Positions 1 through 8,108 of a DNA stretch of 64,000 nt are shown piece by piece; within the stretch, counting starts at the first letter, position 1, and each line of letters opens with the position of its first letter. A program made the translations under genes and the position numbers. The notes beneath the pieces were generated by a model that worked only from the letters and a program-made list of their open reading frames with translations, ran no database searches and was not told the origin of the DNA. Source of the stretch: Clostridium cylindrosporum DSM 605 (GTDB taxonomy: Bacteria > Bacillota > Clostridia > Clostridiales > Caloramatoraceae); assembly GCF_001047375.1 (NCBI RefSeq), contig NZ_LFVU01000007.1, forward strand, positions 1-64,000. The letters are read 5' to 3'.

Positions 1-65
1 ACACACAAAATTATTGTACGCTCGCTATAGTTACTGTTTAGTTTTCAATGACCAAGTGTTTTATT

Positions 66-94
66 ATTGTAAAACATAATTTTCATTCTGTCAA
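66..94 (-). promoter_or_regulatory. rRNA operon promoter (proximal)
   Basis: On the minus strand a TTGACA box (89-94) is followed after exactly 17 bp by TACAAT (66-71). Just downstream, at about 38-57, the text reads TTGGTCATTGAAAAC, which resembles the leader/boxA region that precedes 16S rRNA in Firmicutes. The transcript would run off the left edge, so an rRNA operon probably begins just outside the window, as expected from its place after bofA. The rRNA itself is not visible. Confidence 0.75.
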
Positions 95-250
95 CTATGT
101 TTTTCAATTTTATTTTGTGAAGCTAAGTTTTTCTTTCGCTTCATCACCGGTTGTTCCCGGCGACAAGATATATCTTACCACATGGCTATATATCTGTATA
201 TATTAATACATGACTATAATGATGTTACAGCATAAATACTATAGATAACT

Positions 251-278
251 TCTATATACTAACTCTTTCACAGGTCAA
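251..278 (-). promoter_or_regulatory. rRNA operon promoter (distal, candidate)
   Basis: A second minus-strand promoter-like pair lies upstream of the proximal one: TTGACC (273-278), a 16-bp spacer, and TATAGA (251-256). Tandem promoters are usual for rRNA operons. Between the two promoters is a GC-richer hairpin-prone stretch around 145-172. Nothing resembling a gene is seen from 1 to 430. Confidence 0.45.
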
Positions 279-440
279 CACCCTAGGAACAGTTGTAGCG
301 CAAAACCGTCTATTAATACAATATAATCACTTTCAAATAGATTAACTTCTAATCTCTTTAAGTATTATGAACCTATTTTTCAAGTTTTATTCACATAAGA
401 TAAAAAGTTTTTGTTTCTTTTTTTATTTTAATCATGCTAA

Positions 441-508
441 AAATAAAAAAGAGATCTTTACTTAACATATCTACTCATCTTAGTAGTAGATATACTTTAA
501 AGATCTCT
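441..508 (-). terminator. Terminator of bofA
   Basis: Long inverted repeat with 11-bp perfect outer arms (450-460 and 498-508) and a second inner stem (about 464-474 with 484-494). On the minus strand it is followed by a T-rich tract. It separates the recR-yaaL-bofA region from the rRNA promoters. Confidence 0.85.
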
Positions 509-528
509 CAAACTTATATCACTAATTG

Positions 529-816
529 TTACATAGGATATATAGCGTATTTTGCTATGTATATAAGAGCCATTCCCGGTGCCTGTAGTAGGGCTATGAT
601 AGATGCAGTAACTGGATTTAGTGGGATACTAGCATCTATTCCTATATGTGGAGTTATATAATTTATCCCATATATAATCCCAATAGCAACTACAAATCTA
701 AATGCCAACTTAACCATAATCCCATTTTTTACTCTAACGGATATAGCTATAGTTATAAGTATTGCCATTATTACTATGTACATTAACATATTCATATTGC
801 CTAGCTGATTTAACAC
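529..816 (-). CDS. bofA: Pro-sigma-K processing inhibitor BofA family protein
   Basis: This 95-residue protein starts at GTG with GGAGG six bases upstream. It has hydrophobic helices at about 8-28 and 33-55 and a hydrophobic C-terminus with the family's NPVTASIIALLQAPGMALI stretch. In Bacillus, BofA is a mother-cell membrane protein that holds the SpoIVFB protease inactive until sigma-K is needed during sporulation. Clostridia have the homolog although their sigma-K control differs, so its exact role here is inferred. It is the last gene before the rRNA operon, directly downstream of yaaL, matching the Bacillus subtilis order. Confidence 0.85.
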   Translation of the reverse strand: MLNQLGNMNMLMYIVIMAILITIAISVRVKNGIMVKLAFRFVVAIGIIYGINYITPHIGIDASIPLNPVTASIIALLQAPGMALIYIAKYAIYPM

Positions 817-871
817 ATTACACCTCCATAATTAAGTCATCTTAATTATGTTTATGCAACTACACCTTAGT

Positions 872-1147
872 TTATATTATGTCTTTGTTAGCTAATTCTT
901 TTATTTTTTTAAGGAGATAGGATATTCTCTCCTCTTCCGCCTTTTCTCTATATATTGCGTATTCTACAAGTTCCCTGTCGGTTACAAACTCGTAGTATTT
1001 TCTTATGTTTTGCAACTGCACAATAGCAGACCTTGCTTCTTCAATAAGGGATTCTAAAACTTCTTCTTTAGAACCTTTTTTTAACTTACTCTTCCTTATT
1101 CCTCTACTTAAAAGCTCAGAGGTTTGTAGTACTGCTTTATTTTCCAT
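872..1147 (-). CDS. yaaL: YaaL family (DUF2508) protein
   Basis: A 91-residue, charged, mostly helical soluble protein with a strong RBS (AGGGGGGC). Length, the Lys/Glu-rich helices (residues 25-85) and its place just upstream of bofA match the YaaL/DUF2508 family, whose function is unknown. In Bacillus it sits between recR and bofA. Here about 8 kb of other genes separate it from recR, so it probably has its own promoter, co-transcribed only with bofA. Identification relies as much on synteny as on sequence. Confidence 0.8.
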   Translation of the reverse strand: MENKAVLQTSELLSRGIRKSKLKKGSKEEVLESLIEEARSAIVQLQNIRKYYEFVTDRELVEYAIYREKAEEERISYLLKKIKELANKDII

Positions 1148-1212
1148 ATATAAAGCCCCCCTTTCTTTAGCTTAGATTCTATCCAACCTAAAGAAGCTTT
1201 ATACATTTTATA

Positions 1213-1950
1213 CTAGATAACAAAACCTCCATTGGGACTTATAACTTGTCCAGTTATAAAATCAGAATCATCTGATGCTAAAAAATATACACACTTAGCT
1301 ACATCCTCAGGGGTTCCAAGTCTCATTAAAGGAGTTTCATACTTAAGATCATTTAAATCATCCTCTGTAAATCCTTTAAGCATATCTGTTTGAATAACTC
1401 CAGGTGCTACCGCATTTACTTGAATATTGGATGGCCCAACTTCCTTAGCTAAAGCCTTAGTCATTCCTATGACCCCTGCTTTTGCTACTGAGTAGTGAAC
1501 CTCACAGGATGCTCCAACCATTCCCCACATTGAAGAAATATTAATTATTTTCCCCTTCTTTTCTGAAATCATATATTCTAGGGCCTTTTGACTACAGTAA
1601 AACATGCTTTTAAGATTACTGTTCATCATATTATCCCAATCCTCATCTGTTATATCTATAAAAAGTTTTTCCTGACTGATTCCTGCATTATTAATAAGTA
1701 CGTCAATTGAACCAAAGTTCCTAATACAAAAATCTATCATGGAATTAACTTCTTCTCTACTACACACATTAGCTTTAAACACCTTAGCGCTATATCCTCT
1801 ATTCTCTAGTGATTCACACAGGCTTAATGCTTCATCTTCTGAATTGTTATAATTAATTACTACATTATATCCCTTTTCACTAAAAAGCTTTGCACATGCT
1901 GCCCCTATTCCACGGGACGCTCCTGTTATTAAAACCGTCTTACAATTCAT
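1213..1950 (-). CDS. SDR-family oxidoreductase, FabG-like
   Basis: Classical short-chain dehydrogenase of 246 residues. The NAD(P)-binding motif GASRGIG is at 10-16, NNAG at 87-90, and the catalytic triad at Ser140, Tyr153 and Lys157 has canonical spacing. The start is the ATG at 1950 because a GAGGGAGA ribosome binding site precedes it; an upstream in-frame ATG at 1974 lacks one. The closest relatives by pattern are 3-oxoacyl-ACP reductases. There is no fatty-acid synthesis gene beside it, so the substrate may be different. It lies inside the accessory insertion between recR and yaaL. Confidence 0.85.
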   Translation of the reverse strand: MNCKTVLITGASRGIGAACAKLFSEKGYNVVINYNNSEDEALSLCESLENRGYSAKVFKANVCSREEVNSMIDFCIRNFGSIDVLINNAGISQEKLFIDITDEDWDNMMNSNLKSMFYCSQKALEYMISEKKGKIINISSMWGMVGASCEVHYSVAKAGVIGMTKALAKEVGPSNIQVNAVAPGVIQTDMLKGFTEDDLNDLKYETPLMRLGTPEDVAKCVYFLASDDSDFITGQVISPNGGFVI

Positions 1951-1978
1951 AAAAAAATCTCCCTCATTTTCCATCCAT

Positions 1979-2104
1979 CTATTTTAAAGTCTTAATTTTA
2001 ATATATAAAATTGGATCTAAATATGCAGAACTTATTAAAACATATACATCTATAGTAATATTAATCAAAATTCTAAGCAAAACATCCTTTAGTATTCTCT
2101 TCAT
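1979..2104 (-). CDS. Possible 41-residue peptide
   Basis: A short reading frame beginning MKRILKDVLLRILINIT and ending just upstream of the SDR gene. AAAGGGA lies about 11 bases before the ATG. The peptide has a basic start and a hydrophobic middle. It may be a leader peptide or a small membrane protein, or merely chance. No family is recognised. The rest of the 1982-2314 gap is AT-rich with no other feature seen. Confidence 0.3.
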   Translation of the reverse strand: MKRILKDVLLRILINITIDVYVLISSAYLDPILYIKIKTLK

Positions 2105-2314
2105 GGTAATAATAATCCCTTTCTAAGGTGAATTAAAACTACAAATAATGTACAAACTAATAAGCATATCCTTATTTTCATTAATTATAGGATACACATT
2201 ACAGCTATTTTATGATATGTACTTTATCACTATAAATAAATTTTAAAATAATATGTTTTTATCACTTTCTGACTTATATAACTATACTATATATGTATAA
2301 GGGGGCTTGATAAA

Positions 2315-2479
2315 ATGTCAAGAGAACTTTCTGATTTTGAAAGATCTAAAATGATTAAATACTTATCAGAGGAAGTAGAAGCTTATAATGTAGATAATAA
2401 CTTTGGGTCTTTACCTACTCCAATTTTAGAGTCTATATATGACTATTTTATTGCCACAGATGTTAATAACAAAAAATAA
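2315..2479 (+). CDS. Small hypothetical protein (54 aa)
   Basis: An ATG with AAGGGGGC ten to twelve bases upstream opens a 54-codon frame for an acidic, helical peptide (MSRELSDFERSKMIKY ...). It ends two bases before a strong hairpin terminator, which supports it as a real gene unit. No family is recognised. Its length and amphipathic character resemble small sporulation or regulatory peptides, but that is a guess. Confidence 0.55.
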   Translation: MSRELSDFERSKMIKYLSEEVEAYNVDNNFGSLPTPILESIYDYFIATDVNNKK

Positions 2480-2503
2480 AAAAGGAGGGACTTCCCTCCT
2501 TTT
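2480..2503. terminator. Bidirectional terminator
   Basis: Perfect 11-bp arms (2480-2490 and 2493-2503) with A tract on the left and T tract on the right. It serves the small gene on the plus strand and the thioesterase on the minus strand. Confidence 0.85.
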
Positions 2504-2523
2504 ATTAATTATATAAATTATTT

Positions 2524-2964
2524 TTATTTAAATGCTATGTATTGTCCATGATAATCTGCAAGTAGTGTATCATCTTCATAACAAGAAACTTTTAAATTTA
2601 ATCTTCCTTTTCCATGCTTATTATACATTTGTATAAATCTTTTCTTACTCTCTTCATCAGCCAAATTGCATTCTGCTGTAAAATCTCCAGTAATGGGAAG
2701 TAAGTAATTTATATTGCTTTTTTGAATAACTATATGAGCCTCAGGATCTATCTTCTTAATAGTTATAAATACCATCCCCCAACCACAAATAGTCATAAGC
2801 GTATTTATACTTCCACCAAAGGCTGTTGATTTGTGATTTATATTTGGTTCAAACTTAGCTGATACTTTTACTTTTGATGGTGTGAACTCTATTACACTAA
2901 TACCCATTGCCTTTGTAATTGGTATTTGCTCATGTAACAACTTTTCAAATTCATGCTTATCCAT
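2524..2964 (-). CDS. YiiD_C-type hotdog thioesterase domain protein
   Basis: A 146-residue protein read from the ATG at 2964, which has GGAGGGTC just upstream; the longer ORF start at 2982 lies within that ribosome binding site. The sequence has the layout of the putative thioesterase domain found at the C-terminus of YiiD: MGISVIEF near the start, then NHKSTAFGGSINTLMTICGWG, a hotdog-fold segment with the family's NxxxTaFGGS pattern. Expected activity is hydrolysis of acyl-CoA or related thioesters; substrate unknown. Confidence 0.75.
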   Translation of the reverse strand: MDKHEFEKLLHEQIPITKAMGISVIEFTPSKVKVSAKFEPNINHKSTAFGGSINTLMTICGWGMVFITIKKIDPEAHIVIQKSNINYLLPITGDFTAECNLADEESKKRFIQMYNKHGKGRLNLKVSCYEDDTLLADYHGQYIAFK

Positions 2965-3170
2965 AAAGACCCTCCATTCCACTTAAATATATTATTCAGT
3001 TTTCACCTTCTTCTTATATTAGATTATAAGCACTTTTCTCACTTTATATAATTCTAAACTAACCTATTAATAGATTTATTCTTCATCTCTTTTTCGCTTC
3101 ATTTGGAAAAATCCTCTCTTGCAAACAATTAGTAACAATATCTTATTGTACTTAATATTTCAATCTTGCT

Positions 3171-3346
3171 TGTAACCTATATTCATAATGCTCATATTAT
3201 GAAGCACAAAAATGATAAGGAAATGCCTACCTTATATTTTTGTAACAATTATTCACAACACTCATATTATAAAGCACAAAAATGATAAAGAAATGCTTAC
3301 CTTATGTTTTTGTAACAATTATTCATAACACTCATATTATAAAGCA
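3171..3346. repeat. 70-bp tandem repeat, 2.5 copies
   Basis: Copies begin at 3171, 3241 and 3311 (partial), each starting TGTAAC and carrying ATTCAnAAnnCTCATATTAT and the AAAAATGATAA block at the same offset. The period is exactly 70 bp. The array ends just before the ribosome binding site of the YmaF-like gene, so it forms its upstream region. Confidence 0.85.
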
Positions 3347-3374
3347 GAAAAAACCAAAAGGAGCTGATTTTTTT

Positions 3375-3911
3375 ATGTCATGGAATCAAAACGATGTAAA
3401 AGGAATAAGAGATGAAAGAGATGACGATTATGTAAGAGGTGACAGAGATAACAGATGTGATAGGGATGTAAGAGGCGATAGAGATGACAGATATGATGGA
3501 GATGTAAGAGGCGACAGAGATGACAGATATGATGGAGACGTAAGAGGCGACAGAGATAAAAGATGTGATAGGGATGACAGAAGACAAAGACACGTTCACG
3601 AATTCCAAGGTAGTACAAGACTTGCTGAACTAGGTGAAAGAGACGTTCATAATCATCGTTTCACTGGTGTAAGTGGTCCAGCGATTGGACCACTTAGCCG
3701 TCATGTTCACCGTATTGAAACAAGAACTGATACTTTCGTTGAGCATCAGCATAAAATTATTGATGTCTTCACTGGTCCACCAATATGGGTATCAAGAACT
3801 AGACACGTGCACTTTGTATATGGCGTTACAACATGTAATGATGGACACAGACACACATTCGTTCTTGCTACTCTAATCGAAAACCCTATTGCAAGAGATA
3901 AACATTGTTAA
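3375..3911 (+). CDS. YmaF-like His-rich protein with Arg/Asp repeats
   Basis: The start is the ATG at 3375, preceded by AAAAGGAG; the frame upstream is only the tandem-repeat region. The 178-residue protein has two parts. Residues about 15-70 are four imperfect 12-residue repeats built on RGDRDDRYDGDV. Residues about 75-178 form a His-rich region (HVHEFQG, HNHRFTG, HVHRIE, HQHKI, HVHFVYG, HRHTF) as in the YmaF family, often seen in spore formers. A spore-coat or metal-binding role is plausible but not shown. A related RGDRDD repeat protein is at 29129. Confidence 0.75.
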   Translation: MSWNQNDVKGIRDERDDDYVRGDRDNRCDRDVRGDRDDRYDGDVRGDRDDRYDGDVRGDRDKRCDRDDRRQRHVHEFQGSTRLAELGERDVHNHRFTGVSGPAIGPLSRHVHRIETRTDTFVEHQHKIIDVFTGPPIWVSRTRHVHFVYGVTTCNDGHRHTFVLATLIENPIARDKHC

Positions 3912-3928
3912 TTTAATAATATCCCCTA

Positions 3929-3965
3929 GGGACATAAAGTAACTACTTTATGTCCCTCTTTTTAC
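3929..3965. terminator. Terminator shared by convergent genes
   Basis: Perfect 12-bp arms (3929-3940 and 3945-3956) followed by CTCTTTTT on the plus strand. It ends the YmaF-like gene and overlaps the last codons of the convergent acetyltransferase gene. Confidence 0.9.
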
Positions 3966-4493
3966 TGGATTCTTGTTTCCTAATGATTTTAAACTATTCA
4001 CATACCTCACATTTACTAACTGTTTTTGCATAACTTCAAAATAATACTTATCATCATTACATTTAAATCCATTCTTTTCATAGAATAGTCTTGCTTTATC
4101 ATTTTCCTCTAATACCCACAAGTAAATGTTTTTATACCCAAGCTCTTTCATATCTATTAAAACATTATCTAATAGTTTTTGTCCGTATCCTTTGTGAAAA
4201 TAATCAGGAAGCAAGTATATAGATACAATTTCACCCCAATTAAGTAGTTTTTCATCCCTTGACTTTCCATAGATAGCACAGCCTATAGGCTTTTCATTTT
4301 CATAGATTATCTTAGCTTTCAAATCATCACTTCTAATCCAATTTTCAAAAGCTTCTACCCAAAAGTCATTTTTAAGATCATCTAGATACCTCTGTGGTAC
4401 AAGTTCTTTATATGCGGACTTCCAACTAAGGGCATGAATATTACTAATAACCTTCGCATCTTCAACAACTGCTTGTCTTATTTTTAGACTCAA
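3948..4493 (-). CDS. GNAT family N-acetyltransferase
   Basis: A 181-residue GNAT protein starting at TTG with AAGGTG seven bases upstream. Acetyl-CoA binding motif A is visible as IYLLPDYFHKGYGQKLLDNV (about 92-111), followed by NIYLWVLEENDKARLFYEKNGF, the usual strand-5 to helix-4 region. The substrate is unknown. The last codons lie in the convergent gene's terminator hairpin, so the two 3' ends overlap. Confidence 0.85.
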   Translation of the reverse strand: MSLKIRQAVVEDAKVISNIHALSWKSAYKELVPQRYLDDLKNDFWVEAFENWIRSDDLKAKIIYENEKPIGCAIYGKSRDEKLLNWGEIVSIYLLPDYFHKGYGQKLLDNVLIDMKELGYKNIYLWVLEENDKARLFYEKNGFKCNDDKYYFEVMQKQLVNVRYVNSLKSLGNKNPVKRGT

Positions 4494-4553
4494 TTATTTC
4501 ACCTTCTCCCTAATTAATACTTATGAATTCTATTTAATAAACTAAACTATAAA

Positions 4554-4919
4554 TTAATCTCTTTTACTAATTTCATCTGTTATTAATGATTTTGAGATAT
4601 ACATCGCTTCTATTATGTTCTTAAAACGGGTGTGATGAGATGTGCCCTCCTCAAATTTTAACTGTGCCTTTTCACATTTGCTGATAACTGAAGATACTGG
4701 GCGTAGTGCTTCTATCAATTCTTCTTTTGTATATTTGTCTATAATATTTTCATTTGTTATTAGTGATCTTGAAATATACATTGCTTTTATTCTATTCTTA
4801 AGGAGTGTGTGATGAGATGTACCCTCTGCAAATTTTATCTGCATTTTTTTACACTTACTTATAGTTGAAGATACAACTCGTAGCGCTTCTGCTAATTCTT
4901 CTCTTGTATATTTGTTCAT
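4554..4919 (-). CDS. Hypothetical protein with internal tandem duplication
   Basis: A 121-residue soluble protein made of two near-identical halves of about 55 residues. Residues 3-57 and 62-116 both read KYT(R/K)EEL..ALR.VSS.ISKC.K.Q.KF.EGTSHHT..KN.I.AMYIS(R/K)SLIT. The single unit is the sort of small conserved protein found in clostridia, but no function is known to me. The invariant Cys and the EGTSHHT motif in both halves suggest a binding or dimerisation surface. Confidence 0.8.
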   Translation of the reverse strand: MNKYTREELAEALRVVSSTISKCKKMQIKFAEGTSHHTLLKNRIKAMYISRSLITNENIIDKYTKEELIEALRPVSSVISKCEKAQLKFEEGTSHHTRFKNIIEAMYISKSLITDEISKRD

Positions 4920-5027
4920 ATAACTTCACCTCAAATTACTATTTATTAATTTGCTTTACATTTTAAGCATATTGAGGATTAAACTATATAAGTTATATCT
5001 AAAAAACGTCTGAAAACTAATATTAAA

Positions 5028-5267
5028 TCAATGCCATGTTGTCTTATAAAATAAATTAAACTTAACTGCTGCTTTATACTGCTTACCCTTTACTGTATAA
5101 CAAACATTATAAATTTCATCTCTCATACTTATCTTCTCTATATAACAAACTTCCCCACCAATACTATCTATATGGTTAGTTATTTTCTTCTTACAAACTA
5201 TATTTCTCCATACTACTTCATATAATATTCCTGCTATTATAAATACTGCTATACCTATAAATTTCAT
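5028..5267 (-). CDS. Small single-pass membrane protein
   Basis: A 79-residue protein with an N-terminal hydrophobic helix (2-20) and a polar C-terminal part with beta character (CYIEKISMRDEIYNVCYTVKGKQY). GGAGGTG precedes the ATG by about 12 bases. No family is recognised. It begins a run of small membrane proteins on the minus strand (5028-7418). Confidence 0.55.
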   Translation of the reverse strand: MKFIGIAVFIIAGILYEVVWRNIVCKKKITNHIDSIGGEVCYIEKISMRDEIYNVCYTVKGKQYKAAVKFNLFYKTTWH

Positions 5268-5403
5268 CTAGGTAATTCACCTCCCTATATACAACTAAAA
5301 CTTCTCTTATTTATTTTCCAGATTGTACACAAATGGTCAGTTAAAAATTAAATTTACTGGTTTTTTTACGTAATATGAGACTACTGTATATTTAAAATAT
5401 AAT

Positions 5404-5637
5404 TCAACTTCTTATTTCTTTAAAATTACAAACTATTCCTACAATAATAGCTATTCCAACACCTAAAGCAAAGTCTACTACAAAATCATCTTTAAAAACT
5501 TCAAGTGTAAATCCATGCTTTAACATTCTTCTTCCTAACACAACAAATACACCTATACTAAACCAATGTAAAGAGATTTTTAATGCTTTATTTATTTCAC
5601 TTTTATCACCTTCTACATCCTTTTTGGCTTGAGAAAA
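5404..5637 (-). pseudogene. Remnant of a small membrane protein gene
   Basis: On the minus strand a frame without stops from about 5637 to the TGA at 5404 encodes KALKISLHWFSIGVFVVLG and a second hydrophobic segment (FALGVGIAIIVGIVC), clearly protein-like. No ATG, GTG or TTG with a ribosome binding site opens it, and an in-frame TGA lies just upstream. It therefore looks 5'-truncated or frameshifted. It could still be a live gene with an unusual start. Confidence 0.45.
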
Positions 5638-5695
5638 TCATTCTTATTTCAAGTTCAAAATATAAAACTATTATGATGTAATAAAATTACATGTT

Positions 5696-5887
5696 CTAAT
5701 TTCTACTTTTTACATATTTCTTTCTATAAAAATATTCTATAAAATGAAATATATTTATAACCAAAATTGTCCAAATAGAAAGTTTTAAGGCTTTCATAAT
5801 ATCATTTTCAATCCAAAAGTATCCTAAAATAAACATTATTAAAAATTGTATTAATACACGTATAAGGGTCTTCTTAATATTATCCAT
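5696..5887 (-). CDS. Small membrane protein (63 aa)
   Basis: Two hydrophobic helices (about 8-25 and 31-51) with a basic C-terminus. GGGGTG is six to eight bases before the ATG. Unknown family. A copy of the dispersed CACAATATAAAAC motif lies about 20 bp beyond its stop codon. Confidence 0.55.
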   Translation of the reverse strand: MDNIKKTLIRVLIQFLIMFILGYFWIENDIMKALKLSIWTILVINIFHFIEYFYRKKYVKSRN

Positions 5888-5971
5888 TTTTTCACCCCAT
5901 TTATTGGATTATTAACTTAAATAATATTCTTTTTATTTAATAAATGTTACACAATATAAAACGAATATGAA

Positions 5972-6235
5972 TTAATTGATTTCTTTAACCCAATTTATAA
6001 ATAAAACAGTGGAAAATGTTATAGACATTATAATTAAAGATATTCCTAATATTACTGGTGTATAAGTACACCCTAATATCATTTCATTGGATGTCTCCCA
6101 TATACTTTCACCAATTGGTCTAGATAGACTAGTCGCAATATCATCTCCTTTAACAAAACCTATAAATGTCATTAAACTACCACTTAAAAATAATAGAAAT
6201 GTTAAAACAATTGCTTGTTTTAGTTTTCTATTCAT
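5972..6235 (-). CDS. Small membrane protein (87 aa)
   Basis: Two hydrophobic helices (about 8-28 and 57-80) separated by a polar loop with SRPIGESIWETSNEMILG. GGGGGG is six bases before the ATG. No family is recognised. The dispersed 3' motif ends next to its stop codon. Confidence 0.55.
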   Translation of the reverse strand: MNRKLKQAIVLTFLLFLSGSLMTFIGFVKGDDIATSLSRPIGESIWETSNEMILGCTYTPVILGISLIIMSITFSTVLFINWVKEIN

Positions 6236-6277
6236 ATGTATCCCCCCATTTTTTTATTAATACATAATACAAAACCA

Positions 6278-6598
6278 TTATGACTTATTAGTTTTTTTAT
6301 TTTGTTTAATAGCAAAAACAAATATTGCTAATGATAGATAAATTATTACTGGAGTAACCATACTGGTCATGTTATACCATATAGAAGTAGGTATAATAAC
6401 TGCCATAGATGATAATAGGCAACCAATTATCATATTTCTAATTGAGCTTGAACATATAATGCCTTGAATGATAAAAATTATTGGGAATAATAAATATATT
6501 CCTAATAAAATATATTTACTCTCAGGGAACATAGAATCTATCCATATGAATGTAAATATCAATAGACTTGGTAGTATTGTTGAAAGAATCTTCTTCAT
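6278..6598 (-). CDS. Membrane protein (106 aa)
   Basis: Four hydrophobic stretches fill the protein, with a Lys-rich C-terminus. The second ATG (6598) is chosen because AAAGGAG sits seven bases before it, while the first in-frame ATG is only one base away. No family is recognised. The dispersed 3' motif overlaps the stop codon. Confidence 0.55.
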   Translation of the reverse strand: MKKILSTILPSLLIFTFIWIDSMFPESKYILLGIYLLFPIIFIIQGIICSSSIRNMIIGCLLSSMAVIIPTSIWYNMTSMVTPVIIYLSLAIFVFAIKQNKKTNKS

Positions 6599-6710
6599 AA
6601 ACATACTCCTTTTAATAAAAATATTTTATAATATAAAATAATTGCTAATTAAAGATGTATAATATATAGTAGCTTTTCATCACAATATTCTACTATGCTT
6701 ATGACTTAAC

Positions 6711-6923
6711 TTAATTAGAAGTTCTTAAAAGAAAAAACAATATTCCAATAATTATAACTGTAGTGATAATCCTAATAAGGCAGCCGCCTCCTCCTTTTGT
6801 TAACTGGCTTAAGTCTCCTATCTTTGAATGGTTTATTGAATCCGCTAAGTTAATCATTGGATGTTTTTTATATTCTTCTATTTTGCGTTTCTCTTCCTTA
6901 TCCTGTCCATCATTTATATTCAT
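6711..6923 (-). CDS. Small tail-anchored protein, DUF6366-like
   Basis: A 70-residue protein: a charged N-terminal half (DKEEKRKIEEYKKHPMINLADSI), a Gly-rich hinge GGGG, and a C-terminal membrane helix (about 49-66). The order of charged helix, PMxNLxD segment and membrane anchor recalls the DUF6366 family of unknown function; this match is from memory. AAGGTG precedes the ATG. Confidence 0.5.
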   Translation of the reverse strand: MNINDGQDKEEKRKIEEYKKHPMINLADSINHSKIGDLSQLTKGGGGCLIRIITTVIIIGILFFLLRTSN

Positions 6924-7014
6924 AATTTCACCTTCCTATTATTTAGTAAGTTAAATCGTATTTTCAAACTCTCATGAAATAAACCATAAAATTATAGTTT
7001 ATAAGTATATAAAT

Positions 7015-7053
7015 AAAAAATACCTCCAACCATTTTGGGTAATGCGGTATTTT
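7015..7053 (-). terminator. Terminator
   Basis: AATACCGCATTACCC pairs imperfectly with GGTTGGAGGTATT and is followed by a T tract on the minus strand. It ends the DUF1648-like gene. Confidence 0.65.
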
Positions 7054-7085
7054 AAAAACTATTATTACTTTTATATGAATACTTA

Positions 7086-7418
7086 TTATATAATCTTTAC
7101 ATAGGTATAAACATATACAATACTTACAAATAAATATACTATGGTGTTTATTATGTTTATCCTATTTCTTTTTATTGAGAAAAAGTTAACCAACAGTAAG
7201 ATAGTTGGTAGTATCCAAACACCAATTATGCTTGGTAATGTATAATTTACACTGCCATCAGCTGCCCACTGCATTGGCATATCCTTTGGAAGAAACTTCA
7301 ATATAATTGCTGAGAAAATATAAAGGAAAATTATTATAGTGTAATTAAATTTTAATAGTCTTAAATTATTCCTAGAATACTTTTCATCTAGTATGCTTTC
7401 TAATGCCTTTCTTATCAT
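7086..7418 (-). CDS. DUF1648-like membrane protein
   Basis: A 110-residue protein with three membrane helices (about 25-44, 64-82, 89-107). The segment between the first two, LPKDMPMQWAADGSVNY, matches the DUF1648 signature (LP..IP.HW...G..), found alone or at the N-terminus of SdpI-type immunity proteins. It is too short to be full SdpI. The role is unknown; a regulator or immunity function is speculative. Confidence 0.65.
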   Translation of the reverse strand: MIRKALESILDEKYSRNNLRLLKFNYTIIIFLYIFSAIILKFLPKDMPMQWAADGSVNYTLPSIIGVWILPTILLLVNFFSIKRNRINIINTIVYLFVSIVYVYTYVKII

Positions 7419-7540
7419 ATTATCCTCCTATCAAAACAAATCCCCATTACAATATATGGTAAATACTTAAATAGATTATATACATATACTTTAGAATATA
7501 CAAATAAATTACTGAAAATTATAAGATTAATCTTTCTAAA

Positions 7541-7584
7541 TAAAAAACAACATACTATATTACTCAATCATATAGCATGTTGTT
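7541..7584 (-). terminator. Terminator
   Basis: ACAACATACTATAT pairs with ATATAGCATGTTGT (7570-7584 side) and runs into a T tract on the minus strand. It ends the following gene. Confidence 0.8.
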
Positions 7585-7596
7585 CATTATTATCCT

Positions 7597-8025
7597 CTAT
7601 AAAAACTTCTTCATTTCTTCAACGTTATCCTGCTCAAACTTTAATAGCCTATCTCCTAGTCCTCGTATATCCTCACTAGCATTACTATATTCCTTAAGCT
7701 TTTTCGTAATATCAACAATACCCATAGTACTTCCTCTAATCATCATTTCAGCAATATGGGATGAAGTCTTATCTCTAAGGGTATTAATGTTAATCATTAA
7801 ATATGTAGATAACTTAGTAAGTAATCCAATTCCCTTACCTTCTTTATCATTTTCTTGAATCTTATTGTTTGCTATATCAAATATCTCATTATATTCTTTA
7901 AGTTGAGATTCTAATACTCTTTTAAATGACTCATCCTCTGAAATACCTAGTAGCTGATTAATTGTACTTTTACCCATTTCCGCATTTTGATATATATAGT
8001 TTAGAAATTCTATATTAGTATTCAC
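7597..8025 (-). CDS. Conserved clostridial helical protein (DUF2383/ferritin-like?)
   Basis: A 142-residue all-helical protein with four predicted helices and short turns. The region STYLMININTLRDKTSSHIAEMMIRGSTMGIVDITK resembles a conserved clostridial protein sometimes placed near ferritin-like DUF2383 bundles. I see no clear di-metal ExxH pair, so metal binding is unproven. Its own terminator and divergent position from the marR operon mark it as a single-gene unit. Confidence 0.55.
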   Translation of the reverse strand: MNTNIEFLNYIYQNAEMGKSTINQLLGISEDESFKRVLESQLKEYNEIFDIANNKIQENDKEGKGIGLLTKLSTYLMININTLRDKTSSHIAEMMIRGSTMGIVDITKKLKEYSNASEDIRGLGDRLLKFEQDNVEEMKKFL

Positions 8026-8108
8026 TTACATCACCTCATACTTGGATTATCTGCAAAAATTATATTTTTATTCTTATTGATTAACTAGTTACACTTATTC
8101 TCTTATAT

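Noticed and set aside
330-355. Possible fragment of the double-hairpin element (AACTTCTAATC)
   Set aside because: Only about 11 bases match and the neighbouring junction motifs are missing; it is an unrelated short dyad in the rRNA leader.
434-661. Plus-strand reading frame of 75 codons
   Set aside because: It runs through the bofA terminator hairpin and is antisense to bofA; no ribosome binding site.
3171-3590. CRISPR array
   Set aside because: The 70-bp repeats are contiguous without spacers, and the 36-bp repeats are codons of one protein; no cas genes are near.
3373-3618. Two minus-strand frames opposite the Arg/Asp repeats
   Set aside because: They arise from the repeat composition of the YmaF-like gene read in reverse; no start signals.
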